A stretch of 64,000 bases of DNA, from the NCBI GenBank assembly GCA_036501025.1, contig DASYBB010000170.1:81783-145782 (forward strand), read 5' to 3'. The stretch's first letter is position 1; each line of letters begins with the position of its first letter. The position numbers were made by a program, and so were the translations under genes. The notes below the pieces were generated by a model. It had not been told where the DNA came from and did not search any database. It worked only from the letters and a program-made list of their open reading frames with translations. Source of the DNA: DASUBV01 sp036501025. GTDB taxonomy: Bacteria > Actinomycetota > Actinomycetes > Streptosporangiales > Streptosporangiaceae. Shown in pieces: positions 23,554-32,736 of the stretch.

Positions 23554-24950
23554 TGCCCATGCCCCGCCCGCACCCCGGCCCGCCGCGCTGGCTGCGGGCG
23601 CCCCGCCGCACCGCCCGGCTGCGCCTGAGCGTCCTGTACGGGGCGGCGTTCCTGGCCTGCGGCGCGGCCGCGCTCGGCGTCGTGACCTACCTGCTCTACG
23701 GCCACGCCACGCAGTCGCCGTCCGCCGGGCCGTCCAGCGGCTCCAGCGCGAAGGGCGCCTTGCGGGCGGTACTCACGACCCGGTTCCCCCGCGCCGACGT
23801 GCAGCAGGCCGGGCGCTACGACGTGGTCCGGATCAGGGTTCCCAGCGCCGAGGTCCAGCAGGCCGGCCACTACGACGTGCTCAGGACCACCGCCAGCCAG
23901 CCGCCCGGGCAGGCCCCGGTCTTCACCGCCGCGCAGCGGGCCAGGCTGCTGGCCGAGGCGCAGTTCCATGTCAGCTACGACAAGCTGGAGATCCTGATCA
24001 TCTCCGCCGTCGCGCTGGCGGTCATCGCCGTGGCCGCCGCCGCCATCGGCTGGATCATCGCCGGGCGGGTGCTCCGCCCGCTGAGCACGATCACCGCCGC
24101 CGCCCGGCGGATCGCCGCCAGCAGCCTGCACGAGCGGCTGGCCCTGCACGGGCCCGACGACGAGCTCAAGGAACTCGGCGACACCCTCGACGGCCTGCTC
24201 GCGCGGCTGGAGGCCGCCTTCGACGCCCAGCGGCGGTTCGCCGCCAACGCATCGCACGAGCTGCGCACCCCGCTGACCCGCGAGCGCACCCTGCTCCAGG
24301 TCACCCGGGCCGACCCGGCGGCCACGGCCGGCCACTGGCAGGCCGTCAGCGCCGAGCTGCTCGCCTCCAACGCCGAGCAGGAGCGCCTGATCGAGGCGCT
24401 GCTCACCCTGGCCAGCAGCGAAGCCGGCCCCGCCGAGCGCGAGCCCCTGGACCTGGCCGCCATCGCCAGCGAGGCCCTGGCCGTCCCGCGCCCGGAGATC
24501 AGCCGGCTGGGCCTGAGCGTCCGCGCCGACATCCAGCCCGCCGCCCTCGACGGTGACCTGCTGCTGGTCCAGCAGCTGACCGCCAACCTGATCGACAACG
24601 CCGTCCGGCACAACACCCCGGGCGGGGACGTCCGGGTCGCTACCGCGACCAGCCACGGCCGCGCCGTGCTGTCCGTGACCAACTCCGGGCCGGTCATCCC
24701 GCCCGCCGACGTCGGGCGCCTGTTCCAGCCCTTCCAGCGGCTCGGCTCGCGCCCGGCCCGCCGCGACGGCGGCCACGGCCTGGGCCTGTCGATCGTCCGC
24801 GCTATCGCCACCGCCCACGGCGCCAGCACGACGGCCCGCGCGCTGCCCGCCGGCGGGCTGGCCGTCGACGTCACTTTCCCGCCCCGCCCCGCGGTCCCCG
24901 CCCCGCTCCCGGCCTCCAGCCGGCTGGCTCAGCGCGTGGCCGGATCGTAG
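23553..24950 (+). CDS. Sensor histidine kinase
   Basis: 465 aa. Two membrane helices (near residues 28-48 and 150-172) enclose an extracellular domain of about 100 residues that contains two similar segments, ADVQQAGRYDVVRIR and AEVQQAGHYDVLRTT. HAMP follows, then the H-box FAANASHELRTPLT, N-box NLIDNAVRHN and G-box GGHGLGLSIVRAIA. The internal duplication in the sensor domain is unusual and may be slippage-derived or part of ligand recognition. Partner of the response regulator directly upstream. Confidence 0.95.
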   Translation: MPMPRPHPGPPRWLRAPRRTARLRLSVLYGAAFLACGAAALGVVTYLLYGHATQSPSAGPSSGSSAKGALRAVLTTRFPRADVQQAGRYDVVRIRVPSAEVQQAGHYDVLRTTASQPPGQAPVFTAAQRARLLAEAQFHVSYDKLEILIISAVALAVIAVAAAAIGWIIAGRVLRPLSTITAAARRIAASSLHERLALHGPDDELKELGDTLDGLLARLEAAFDAQRRFAANASHELRTPLTRERTLLQVTRADPAATAGHWQAVSAELLASNAEQERLIEALLTLASSEAGPAEREPLDLAAIASEALAVPRPEISRLGLSVRADIQPAALDGDLLLVQQLTANLIDNAVRHNTPGGDVRVATATSHGRAVLSVTNSGPVIPPADVGRLFQPFQRLGSRPARRDGGHGLGLSIVRAIATAHGASTTARALPAGGLAVDVTFPPRPAVPAPLPASSRLAQRVAGS

Positions 24951-25011
24951 GACGGCGGCGGGTGCGGCAGGATAGGCAGAGGCGCTCATCACGACCCCCG
25001 GGAGGCCGAGG

Positions 25012-25515
25012 ATGGTCCGGTACTCCGAGAATCCGACCGCCCGCGTCGAGGTCCACGTCGCTGCTCCGCCCGAAGAGGTGTGGCCGCTGGTCAGCGACAT
25101 ATCCGTGCCGGCCCGGTTCTCCACCGAGCTGGCCGGGGCGGACTGGGTCGACGGCTTCGACGGGCCGCGGGTCGGCGCCCGGTTCACCGGCCGCAACCAC
25201 CACGACGCGATCGGGGACTGGCGGTCCACGTGCGTGGTGGTCACCTGCGCGGCGGGGCAGGCATTCGGCTGGGTGGTCGGCGACCCGGACTGTCCGTCGG
25301 CCCGGTGGGGCTTCGAGCTCGAGGCCTCCGGCAGCGGCACCCGCCTGCGGCAGTGGGCCACGCTCGGCCCGGCGCCGTCGGGCCTGACCCCGGCGATCAC
25401 CGCCATGCCGGACAAGGAGGAGCGGATCGTCGCGCGCCGCCTGGCCGAGCACGAGGCGAACATGCGGCGCTGCGTCGAGGGCATCAAGGCGCTGGCGGAG
25501 GGCGGCCGGCCATGA
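25012..25515 (+). CDS. SRPBCC (START-like) family protein
   Basis: 167 aa. PTARVEVHVAAPPEEVWPLVSD is the standard N-terminus of polyketide-cyclase/AHSA1-like SRPBCC proteins, which bind hydrophobic ligands in a helix-grip cavity. The C-terminal long helix (AEHEANMRRCVEGIKALAEG) is present. A GGGAGG ribosome binding site lies 9 nt upstream of the ATG. It overlaps the next gene by 4 bp, so it is cotranslated with an LLM oxidoreductase; the pair may act on the same small molecule. Confidence 0.85.
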   Translation: MVRYSENPTARVEVHVAAPPEEVWPLVSDISVPARFSTELAGADWVDGFDGPRVGARFTGRNHHDAIGDWRSTCVVVTCAAGQAFGWVVGDPDCPSARWGFELEASGSGTRLRQWATLGPAPSGLTPAITAMPDKEERIVARRLAEHEANMRRCVEGIKALAEGGRP

Positions 25516-26576
25516 CGGACGGCCCCGGCGCGGCCCGGGCGCTGCGGCTGGCCGTCGCGGCCTCCGCCGCCTCGGCGGAATCGGCGGAGTTCGTCGTCGA
25601 GGCCGAGCGGCTCGGCGCCGACGCGGCGTGGAGCGCCGAGCTGTGGGGGTACGACGCGCTCACCCAGCTGGGCTACCTGGCCGCCCGGACCTCGCGGATC
25701 GGCCTGGGCACCTCCATCGTGCAGCTCGGCGCGCGGACCCCGGCCATGCTGGCGATGTCGGCGATGTCGCTGCAGCAGCTGAGCGGCGGCCGGTTCCGGC
25801 TCGGCATCGGGGCCAGCGGCCCGCAGGTCATGGAGGGCTGGCACGGCGTCCGGTTCCGCCGGCCGGTCCAGGCGACGCGCGAGACCATCGAGATCATCCG
25901 CATGGTCAGCCGCGGCGACCGGCTGGAGTACCACGGGCAGGTCTACGACCTGCCGCTGCCCGGCAGCCAGGGCCGGGCCCTCCGCACCATGGCCGCCCCC
26001 GTCCACGTGCCGGTGTACATCGCGGCCATCGGCCCGGCCAACCTGGCGCTCACCGGCGAGCTGGCCGACGGCTGGCTCGGCAACACCTTCATCCCCGAGT
26101 CCGCCGAGGTGTTCCTCGGACCGCTGCGCGCCGGGGCGCAGCGAGCCGGCCGGACGCTGGCCGACCTGGACCTGCAGGTCCCGGTAGCCGTCGAGTTCAC
26201 CGACGACGTCGACGAGGCCGTCGCCCGGCACTCGGCGGGGTACGCCTTCACCATCGGCGCGATGGGCTCGGCGACCACGAACTTCTACAACGACGCGTTC
26301 GCCCGCCAGGGCTTCGGCGAGCAGGTCGCGGAGGTCCAGCGGCTGTGGCGCGACGGCCGCCGCGAGGAAGCCGGCCGGCTGGTCCCCCGCGAGATCGGGC
26401 AGAAGACCAACCTGCTCGGCACCCCGGCCATGATCGCGGACCGGGTCCGGCTGCACCGCGCGGCCGGCGTCAGCACGCTCTCGCTCAAGCTCGACGGCCC
26501 GCTCCGTGCCCGGCTCGACACCCTGGCCCGGATGATCGATCTCGTCGGCGAGATCAACCGCGAGCAGCCCGGGTAG
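25512..26576 (+). CDS. LLM-class (probably F420-dependent) oxidoreductase
   Basis: 354 aa, full length. The TIM-barrel pattern includes AAWSAELWGYDALTQLGYLA, RIGLGTSIVQLGARTPAMLA, GRFRLGIGASGPQV and the C-terminal GAMGSATTNFYN. These features match actinobacterial F420-type LLM enzymes (MSMEG_ or Rv-type families). It starts within the stop of the SRPBCC gene. A close paralogue is cut by the left edge of the window (1-551). Confidence 0.88.
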   Translation: MTDGPGAARALRLAVAASAASAESAEFVVEAERLGADAAWSAELWGYDALTQLGYLAARTSRIGLGTSIVQLGARTPAMLAMSAMSLQQLSGGRFRLGIGASGPQVMEGWHGVRFRRPVQATRETIEIIRMVSRGDRLEYHGQVYDLPLPGSQGRALRTMAAPVHVPVYIAAIGPANLALTGELADGWLGNTFIPESAEVFLGPLRAGAQRAGRTLADLDLQVPVAVEFTDDVDEAVARHSAGYAFTIGAMGSATTNFYNDAFARQGFGEQVAEVQRLWRDGRREEAGRLVPREIGQKTNLLGTPAMIADRVRLHRAAGVSTLSLKLDGPLRARLDTLARMIDLVGEINREQPG

Positions 26577-26639
26577 CACGGCGGGCAGCGAGGGCATTGA
26601 CCGTGGCCCTTACCTGAGACGAGATCTCGATGTAACGGA

Positions 26640-27110
26640 TCAGCTACCTCTCGCGGGCGGTGACTGCGGGGGCTGAGTTGTTATTGTCGCGCCCCATTCG
26701 CTGGGGCTGACGTCGCGGGCATGGGTGGAGAACAGCCAGTGGTGACCGTCGAGGTCGCGGGCACCGTACTGGCGTTCACCGTACGGGGTCTCGTGAAGGT
26801 CTTCCACGATCAGGGCGCCGGCCGACTTCGCCGCCTGGTAGTGGGCGTCGACATCGGCGACGAACACGGTCAGGGACTGCGTGCCGTAGCCGAGTTCCGC
26901 CGGGGTCTTCTCGCCGGCTTCCGCGGCGTCGAGCATCACCCAGGTGCCGCCCAGGTACATCTGGGCGCCACTCGGCGCGCCGGGTGGCCCGTAACGGTAA
27001 TGCTCGGTGAAGCCGAACACGGCGGTCAGCCAGTCTGAGGCACCGGCGACATTCCGGTAGGTGATGTGCGGCAGCACGGTAGTGGCGGGAACCGAGCGGT
27101 TGGCTACCAT
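26640..27110 (-). CDS. VOC superfamily (glyoxalase/bleomycin-resistance-like) protein
   Basis: 156 aa. Paired beta-alpha-beta-beta-beta halves are visible: LPHITYRNVAGASDWLTAVFGF, then SLTVFVADVDAHYQAAKSAGA and the terminal RDLDGHHWLFSTH. The HH/H pattern suggests a metal site. No substrate can be assigned. The gene lies between convergent LLM oxidoreductase and codirectional cupin genes, without overlap. Confidence 0.85.
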   Translation of the reverse strand: MVANRSVPATTVLPHITYRNVAGASDWLTAVFGFTEHYRYGPPGAPSGAQMYLGGTWVMLDAAEAGEKTPAELGYGTQSLTVFVADVDAHYQAAKSAGALIVEDLHETPYGERQYGARDLDGHHWLFSTHARDVSPSEWGATITTQPPQSPPARGS

Positions 27111-27184
27111 CAGGCTGCTCCGATCTGCCGGCAGGGGCGGGTTCGCCGGTTCTCCTGCCGCAACGGCGGATACGGCAGGCTGGC

Positions 27185-27607
27185 TCAGTTTCGCGGATCG
27201 TCGCCGGGATTGACGTATTCGAGGCTGATCGGCCCGATCGCCGTCACCTGGGTGATGTACTCGCCCGACTTGGCCCAGTGAAAGTGGGGGGTGCCGCCGG
27301 GCAGCACGACGACGCTGCTGGGCGGGTACGCCTCCAGCTTCGCCTCGTCGAAGTGATCGCCCCGGCCGATGTAGAAAACCCCCGAGATGACCGTGTAGAC
27401 CCGGTCCTCGTGGTGCCGGTGCGGCATCAGCTTCTCGCCGGAGGGCAGCTTGACCCGGACGACGTACGGACCCGGCCCGTCCGGGTGGCCCACGACCACG
27501 GCGAGGCGCGCCGCCGGCGGGAAGCCGGGGAACGGCTGCCAGTCGATGTCCTCGGACAGGACCGACCTGAAGACTGCCTCGTCGGGCTGGTGAATGGCGG
27601 GTGGCAT
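27185..27607 (-). CDS. Cupin domain protein
   Basis: 140 aa. The double-stranded beta-helix metal motif is HRHHEDRVYTVISG (cupin motif 1) with PHFHW as the second motif. Single-domain cupins of this type often act as dioxygenases, isomerases or small-molecule sensors. I start at the ATG 27607 because the region upstream has low complexity; an AAGG lies 12 nt upstream, a weak ribosome site. Alternative longer starts up to 27763 look like shadow extension. Confidence 0.82.
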   Translation of the reverse strand: MPPAIHQPDEAVFRSVLSEDIDWQPFPGFPPAARLAVVVGHPDGPGPYVVRVKLPSGEKLMPHRHHEDRVYTVISGVFYIGRGDHFDEAKLEAYPPSSVVVLPGGTPHFHWAKSGEYITQVTAIGPISLEYVNPGDDPRN

Positions 27608-27851
27608 CGCTGACTGACCTTCCGGCTCGGTGGCGGACTGAAGTGTCGCCGCTGGGAACCGGCTCCGAGCCCTCGCTCTCGCGCGGCCCACCGCGCCCGA
27701 GGGGAGACCCTGGTCCCCCTCCGGTCGTGCCCGTGATCCAGGGCGCTTACGCCAGAGCACCATAGAGCACTCTGCCGACAGTCCGGGTTCAGCCCTGCTG
27801 TCTGGCGCGGCCCCGCATCGTCAGGGGCGGGCGGCGCTCTCTGGCCGCCGA
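27608..27851. other. Intergenic region between divergent genes, nothing recognised
   Basis: 244 bp separating the cupin gene (leftward) and the acetyltransferase gene (rightward). No clear promoter pair, hairpin or RNA gene could be supported by eye. Confidence 0.4.
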
Positions 27852-28334
27852 GTGCGGCAGTATGGACAGGTGCGGGTCGAGGTGGTCGAGGCGGGCGACG
27901 ACGACCGGACCGTCGTCCGGCGGCTGCTCCAGCTGTATCACTACGACTTCTCCGAGTTCGACGGCGCGGACGTCAATCCGCACGGCGAGTACCTGCACCG
28001 GTATCTCGACGAGTACTGGACGGACGCGGACCGCGCGGCGTTCCTGTTCCGGGTCGGCGGCGCGTGGGCCGGCCTGGCCCTGGTCTTCACCGGCGAGCCG
28101 CACGACCTCGCCGAGTTCTTCGTGCTGCGCAAGTACCGGCGGCACGGCGTGGGCGCGCAGGCGGCCGCGTCCTTGTTCGAGCGGTTCCCGGGGCGCTGGA
28201 CCGTCCGGGAGCAGCTGGCGAATCCCGCCGCGACCGCCTTCTGGCGCCGGGCGATCTGCTACCGGTTCCAGGAGCACCAGCAGGGCGGGGAAATCGTGCA
28301 GTCGTTCACAGCGACCGCGGGTGACACTGGCTGA
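27852..28334 (+). CDS. GNAT-family N-acetyltransferase
   Basis: 160 aa. AEFFVLRKYRRHGVGAQAAASLFERFPG contains the acetyl-CoA pyrophosphate loop (RRHGVG) and motif A; ANPAATAFWRRA is motif B. The N-terminal LYHYDFSEFDG stretch is characteristic of a small actinobacterial GNAT group. Substrate unknown. Two GTG starts are possible (27852, 27870); neither has a strong ribosome site, so the start is uncertain. It is followed after 26 bp by a methyltransferase. Confidence 0.82.
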   Translation: MRQYGQVRVEVVEAGDDDRTVVRRLLQLYHYDFSEFDGADVNPHGEYLHRYLDEYWTDADRAAFLFRVGGAWAGLALVFTGEPHDLAEFFVLRKYRRHGVGAQAAASLFERFPGRWTVREQLANPAATAFWRRAICYRFQEHQQGGEIVQSFTATAGDTG

Positions 28335-28360
28335 GGAAGACCACCGAGGAGGAGCGAACG

Positions 28361-29395
28361 ATGCCCGAAGACTCCTTGCCGATGAGGCTGTTCGGCCTGG
28401 CCGACCTCGTGACCCCGATGGCACTACGGGTAGCGGCCACCCTCCGCCTCGCCGATCACATAGCTGGCGGAGCCAGCACGATCCCGAGCCTCGCCGAGCG
28501 CATCAGCTGCGACCCCGACGCGCTGGGCCGGCTCGTCCGCCACCTCGTCGCGGCCGACGTCTTCACCGACAGCGGGGACGGCACGTGCGGTCTCGGCCCG
28601 CTCGGACGGCTGCTCCTCTCGGACGACCCGGCTCGGGGCCGGGACTGGCTGGACATCGGCGGCGCGGTCGGCCGGGCCGACCTGGCGCTCTTCCGGCTCC
28701 TCGACACCGTCACCACTGGCCGGGCCGCCTATCCGCTCGTTTACGGGCAGGGTTTCTGGGCGGATCTGGCCGCCGACGAGGCTCTGTCCGCGTCGTTCGA
28801 CGCGCTCATGGGCGCCCACGTGCACACGGGCATTGCCGAGCTAGCTGGCGCCTGCGACTGGGGATCAGCAGCCCACGTCGTTGACGTCGGCGGCGGGAAC
28901 GGCACACTGCTCTCTGCGATCCTCGCCGGGCAGCCGGACTTGCGCGGAACGCTGGTCGACCTGCCCGGTCCGGCCATGGCCGCCAGGGCCAGCCTGGCTG
29001 AGCACGGCCTCGCCGACCGTTGCGACGTCGTCGCCGGAAGTTTCTTCGACCCGCTTCCCGCGGGCGGGGACGTCTACGTGCTCTGCGGGGTCCTCCATGA
29101 CTGGAATGACGATGATGCCGTGACGATCCTGCGGGGGTGCGCCACCGCCGCTGGCCGCGATGGGCGAGTCGTCGTCATCGAGGGCTTCCTGGACGAAGGA
29201 AGCGCGCCGCCACGGACCGGCATGGACATCCGGATGCTCGCCTACATGTCCGGCCGCGAACGCACGCTCCGCGAGTTTGAAGCCCTCGCCGCCACCGCCG
29301 GCCTCTCCGTAGCTGCCTCAAGGCCAGTGTCTTTCCGGACTGTGCTCGAGCTGAAACCCGGACCAGTTACGCCTGATGTACGCGGTGCCTGGTGA
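28361..29395 (+). CDS. SAM-dependent O-methyltransferase, acetylserotonin-type
   Basis: 344 aa. An N-terminal dimerisation helix bundle (MRLFGLADLVTPMALRVAATLRLADHI) is followed by the SAM motif HVVDVGGGNGTLL, LVDLPGP and the catalytic-His segment GVLHDWNDDDAVTIL. The family methylates hydroxyls of polyketides, carminomycin-like aromatics or phenols. No biosynthetic partner lies beside it. GAGGAGGAG precedes the ATG by 6 nt. Codon use is slightly less GC-biased than in neighbours, so recent acquisition is possible. Confidence 0.88.
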   Translation: MPEDSLPMRLFGLADLVTPMALRVAATLRLADHIAGGASTIPSLAERISCDPDALGRLVRHLVAADVFTDSGDGTCGLGPLGRLLLSDDPARGRDWLDIGGAVGRADLALFRLLDTVTTGRAAYPLVYGQGFWADLAADEALSASFDALMGAHVHTGIAELAGACDWGSAAHVVDVGGGNGTLLSAILAGQPDLRGTLVDLPGPAMAARASLAEHGLADRCDVVAGSFFDPLPAGGDVYVLCGVLHDWNDDDAVTILRGCATAAGRDGRVVVIEGFLDEGSAPPRTGMDIRMLAYMSGRERTLREFEALAATAGLSVAASRPVSFRTVLELKPGPVTPDVRGAW

Positions 29396-29568
29396 CGATT
29401 GTCATCGGCAGCTGGCCACATCGGGATCTGCCGCCGCCCGCGCCGCGCCGGCCAGGCTTGGCCCATTCGGTCCCGGACGGAATCGAGCGGTGAACGGCAG
29501 CGACCGAATCAGCCGCAAGACGCTTGGCCGACGGCGGCCCGAAAGCCGGGATCCAGGAGAACGGGGAT

Positions 29569-30414
29569 GTGGTGCGGATGAGCGAGGTACGGGTGCTGCT
29601 GGCCGGCCGGGGGCTGGTCGAGTCGCCGCGCTGGCATGATGACCGGCTGTTCTTCTCCGACTGGTCGGCGGGCGAGGTCATCGCCGTCGACCTGGCCGGC
29701 CGCAGCGAGGTGATCGCCCGGGTGAAGTCGCTGCCGCTGTGCACGGCCTGGCTCCCGGACAGCCGGCTGCTGATCGTCTCGTCCCAGGACGGGAAGCTGC
29801 TGTGCCGCGAACCGGGCGGATCCGTGGCCGTCTACGCGGACCTGGGCGCGACCGGCTGGAATGACATCGTGGCCGACGGCCGCGGCAACGCCTACGTCAA
29901 CCGCGTCGGCTTCGACATGATGGCCGGCGAGGCGTTCATGCCCGGCTTCGTCGTCCTGGTCACGCCGGACGGCTCGGTGCGCGCGGCGGCCGACGACTTC
30001 GCGCTGCCCAACGGGATGGCGGTGACGCCGGACAACTCGACCCTGATCGTCGCCGACTCGCACCGGCACCACCTGGTGGCCTTCGACATCGGCGCGGACG
30101 GCGGGCTGTCCGGCCGGCGGATCTGGGCCGACCTCGGCGACGCCGCCCCGGACGGCATCTGCATCGACGCCGAGGGCGCCGTCTGGTACGCCGACGTGCC
30201 CAACCAGCGCTGCGTGCGCGTCGCTGAGGGCGGCGCGGTGCTGCGGACCGTCACACTGGACCGCGGCGGCTTCGCCTGCGCCCTCGGCGGCCCGGCCGGG
30301 ACGACGCTGTTCATCGTGGCCGCGCAGTGGCGCGGGATGTCAGAGCTGGTGGCGCCCGGCAGCGGCCAGGTGCTGGCCACCGAGGTCGAGGTGCCCGGGG
30401 CGGGCTGGCTGTAA
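29569..30414 (+). CDS. SMP-30/gluconolactonase family beta-propeller hydrolase
   Basis: 281 aa. The metal-binding Glu in VESPRW, the WNDIVADGRGNAYV segment, LPNGMAVTPD and the DGICIDAEGAVWYAD block are the signature blades of SMP-30 lactonases. Such enzymes open lactones with a divalent metal. Start chosen as GTG 29569, with AGGAG 9 nt upstream; an ATG at 29578 is an alternative. The coupled downstream gene, 50 bp away, is a VOC protein. Confidence 0.85.
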   Translation: MVRMSEVRVLLAGRGLVESPRWHDDRLFFSDWSAGEVIAVDLAGRSEVIARVKSLPLCTAWLPDSRLLIVSSQDGKLLCREPGGSVAVYADLGATGWNDIVADGRGNAYVNRVGFDMMAGEAFMPGFVVLVTPDGSVRAAADDFALPNGMAVTPDNSTLIVADSHRHHLVAFDIGADGGLSGRRIWADLGDAAPDGICIDAEGAVWYADVPNQRCVRVAEGGAVLRTVTLDRGGFACALGGPAGTTLFIVAAQWRGMSELVAPGSGQVLATEVEVPGAGWL

Positions 30415-30464
30415 TGCCCGCCACCGGGCACCAGCCGCGCCCCGAAACCAAAGGAGCAGGAAGC

Positions 30465-30854
30465 ATGTTCAGGCCCCGCGCCGCATTCAGCGGCTTCTCT
30501 GTCGATGACCTGGCCGCGGCCAGGGAGTTCTATGCCGGCGTCCTCGGGCTGACGACCGAGGACCGGCCCGGCGGCATGCGGATCACGCTGCCCGGCGGCA
30601 GCGCCGCCTGGGCCTACCCGAAGGAGCAGCACCAGCCGACCAGCTACACCATGCTCGATTTCGTGGTCGACGACATCGACGAGGCCGTAGCCGCGCTGGC
30701 CGCGCGGGGCGTGCGGTTCGAGCGGTACGAGGACGGCCCGCCGCAGGACGAGAAGGGCATCCTGCGCGGTCGCTCCGTCCGGCTGGGGCCGGACATCGCG
30801 TGGTTCAAGGACCCGGCCGGGAACATCCTGGCCGTCCTCCAGGAAGCCGACTAG
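30465..30854 (+). CDS. VOC superfamily protein
   Basis: 129 aa. AFSGFSVDDLAAAREFYAGVLGL and LDFVVDDIDEAVAALAARG followed by DPAGNILAVLQE are the two VOC half-modules. An AAGGAG ribosome binding site is 8 nt from the ATG. Its last bases overlap the stop of the convergent LLM gene by 4 bp. The substrate is unknown. Confidence 0.88.
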   Translation: MFRPRAAFSGFSVDDLAAAREFYAGVLGLTTEDRPGGMRITLPGGSAAWAYPKEQHQPTSYTMLDFVVDDIDEAVAALAARGVRFERYEDGPPQDEKGILRGRSVRLGPDIAWFKDPAGNILAVLQEAD

Positions 30855-31777
30855 CGGCCGCGCGCCGCCCGGTCGGCCAGGTACTCGGTGGTGCGCGCGG
30901 CCACCTTCTCGTCCAGCGGCAGCAGCTGGGCGGCGAAGTCGGTGGCGCCGCCGTCGGCCAGCCGCCGCAGGGCGGCGTCGAGGTCGGCCTCGTCACCGAA
31001 GATGGCCAGGTCGGCGAGGGCCGGCACGCCCTCGCGCGCCCGGGCGGCCTGGTAGGTGGGCAGCGACTCGTAGAAGCCGGTCTGGGCCGCGAGGCGGGCC
31101 CGGAGGGCGTCGGGGTCGCCGGTGAGCGCGATCGGGAGGCCGGCGACGACCCGCGGGGCGGGCCGTCCGGCGGCGGCCGCCGCGGCGATGATCGCCGGGA
31201 CGACGAAGCCGGCGATGGTGCGCGGTCCCGCCCAGGACGTGATGGTGCCGGTCGTGGCCGCGCCGGCCAGGGCCAGCATGGCCGGGCCCATCGCGGCGAG
31301 CAGGACCGGCACCACGTGGCCGTTGTCGCGGATCAGCAGCCGGGTGTCGACGCCGAACACCTCGCCGCGGAAGCGGGCGGGCTCGCGGGCCAGCAGCGGC
31401 CCGAGCACGGCCAGGTACTCCCGGGTGTGCCGGACCGGCCGCTCGAATGGCAGGCCCAGGTCGCGGCTCATCATGACCTCATGGCTGGCCCCGACGCCGA
31501 GGGTGAGCCGGCCGTGCAGGGCGTCGTCAGCGGTCAGCGCCTGCTGGGCGAGCGCGGCGGGATGGCGGGGCCAGGTCGGCATGATCGCGGTTCCGAGCTC
31601 GATCCCCGTGGTGCCCCGGCCGGCCGCCGGCAGGGCCGTCAGCGGGTCGAAGCCGGACCCGCTGGGCATCCAGGCCGAGGCGAGGCCGAGTGACGCCAGG
31701 GCCTGGACCCGTTCCGTCAGGCCGTCGATCGTGGCCTCGGACCGCAGCCCGAGCCCGACCGTGATCCCGATCCGCAC
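30851..31777 (-). CDS. LLM-class oxidoreductase
   Basis: 308 aa. GITVGLGLRSEATIDGLTERVQ, IELGTAIMPTWPRHP, LGVGASHEVMM and VPVLLAAMGPAMLALAG match F420-dependent LLM family proteins annotated as Rv- or MSMEG_-type. It is more distant from the pair at 1-551 and 25512-26576. Divergent from the SDR gene at 31947, with 169 bp between. Confidence 0.85.
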   Translation of the reverse strand: MRIGITVGLGLRSEATIDGLTERVQALASLGLASAWMPSGSGFDPLTALPAAGRGTTGIELGTAIMPTWPRHPAALAQQALTADDALHGRLTLGVGASHEVMMSRDLGLPFERPVRHTREYLAVLGPLLAREPARFRGEVFGVDTRLLIRDNGHVVPVLLAAMGPAMLALAGAATTGTITSWAGPRTIAGFVVPAIIAAAAAAGRPAPRVVAGLPIALTGDPDALRARLAAQTGFYESLPTYQAARAREGVPALADLAIFGDEADLDAALRRLADGGATDFAAQLLPLDEKVAARTTEYLADRAARGR

Positions 31778-31946
31778 CTCGCCGCCCTCCCGCGGCCATG
31801 GCCGCTACGGGCCAGTCTGCCCGCCGTGAACGATCTTGGGTAGGTTCGCGGTGTTGTGGCCGCCCGTCTGGGGGCGCACGCTGGACCGGGCGGCGCGGCG
31901 GCGGAAGAGGCTGCGGCCGGAGAAACGAAAGGGACGGGAGCCGGCG

Positions 31947-32699
31947 ATGGACAGGCTGAGCGGGCGGGTGGCCCTGGTGACCGGAGCGGCCGGCGGGATC
32001 GGCGCGGCCGCCGCGCGGCGGCTGGCCGCCGAGGGCGCGGCGGTGCTGGCCACCGACGTGCAGGACGAGGCCGGCGCCCTGGTGGCGAAGGAGATCATCA
32101 AGGCGGGCGGCCGGTGCTCCTACCGGCACCTGGACGTGACGTCGCCGGGGGAGTGGGAGGCGGCCGTGGCTGCCGCGGTGGCGGAGTTCGGCGGGCTCGG
32201 CATCCTGGTCAACAACGCCGGCGTAGCCGACCACGGCGCGATCGAGGACTGCACGCTGGACGCCTGGAACCAGACCATCGCCATCGACCAGACCGGCGTG
32301 TTCCTGGGGATGAAGACCGCGGCCGACGCGCTGGCCGCGTCCGGGCACGGTTCGGTCATCAACATCAGCTCGATCTACGGGACGATCGGCGGGTTCGGCA
32401 GCTCGCCGGCCTACCACGCCGCCAAGGGCGCGGTCCGCACCCTGACCAAGAACATCGCGCTGCACTGGGCCGACCGCGGGATCCGGGTGAACTCGGTCCA
32501 CCCCGGCTTCATCGATACCCCGATCCTCGGCGACGCCAAGGGGACCGCCGCGGAGCAGGCCATCGTGGCCATGACGCCCATGGGGCGCCTCGGGCAGCCC
32601 GCCGAGGTGGCGGCCGGCATCGCGTACCTGGCCAGCGACGACGCCTCGTTCGTCACCGGGCTGGAGCTCTACATCGACGGCGGCTACGTGGCCCGGTAG
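31947..32699 (+). CDS. Short-chain dehydrogenase/reductase
   Basis: 250 aa, the classical SDR length. Cofactor motif TGAAGGIG, NNAG, catalytic Ser in NISSIYG and YHAAK (Tyr-x-x-x-Lys), and the C-terminal FVTGLELYIDGGY. The Asp after the second strand (ATDVQDE) suggests NAD(H) preference. Similar proteins include hydroxysteroid and 3-oxoacyl dehydrogenases. The ATG at 31947 follows GGGACGGGAG. Followed 37 bp later by a serine hydrolase. Confidence 0.9.
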   Translation: MDRLSGRVALVTGAAGGIGAAAARRLAAEGAAVLATDVQDEAGALVAKEIIKAGGRCSYRHLDVTSPGEWEAAVAAAVAEFGGLGILVNNAGVADHGAIEDCTLDAWNQTIAIDQTGVFLGMKTAADALAASGHGSVINISSIYGTIGGFGSSPAYHAAKGAVRTLTKNIALHWADRGIRVNSVHPGFIDTPILGDAKGTAAEQAIVAMTPMGRLGQPAEVAAGIAYLASDDASFVTGLELYIDGGYVAR

Positions 32700-32736
32700 C
32701 TCAGCGGCTGTCAGCGCCCGGTGAAAGGCTGGGCTC

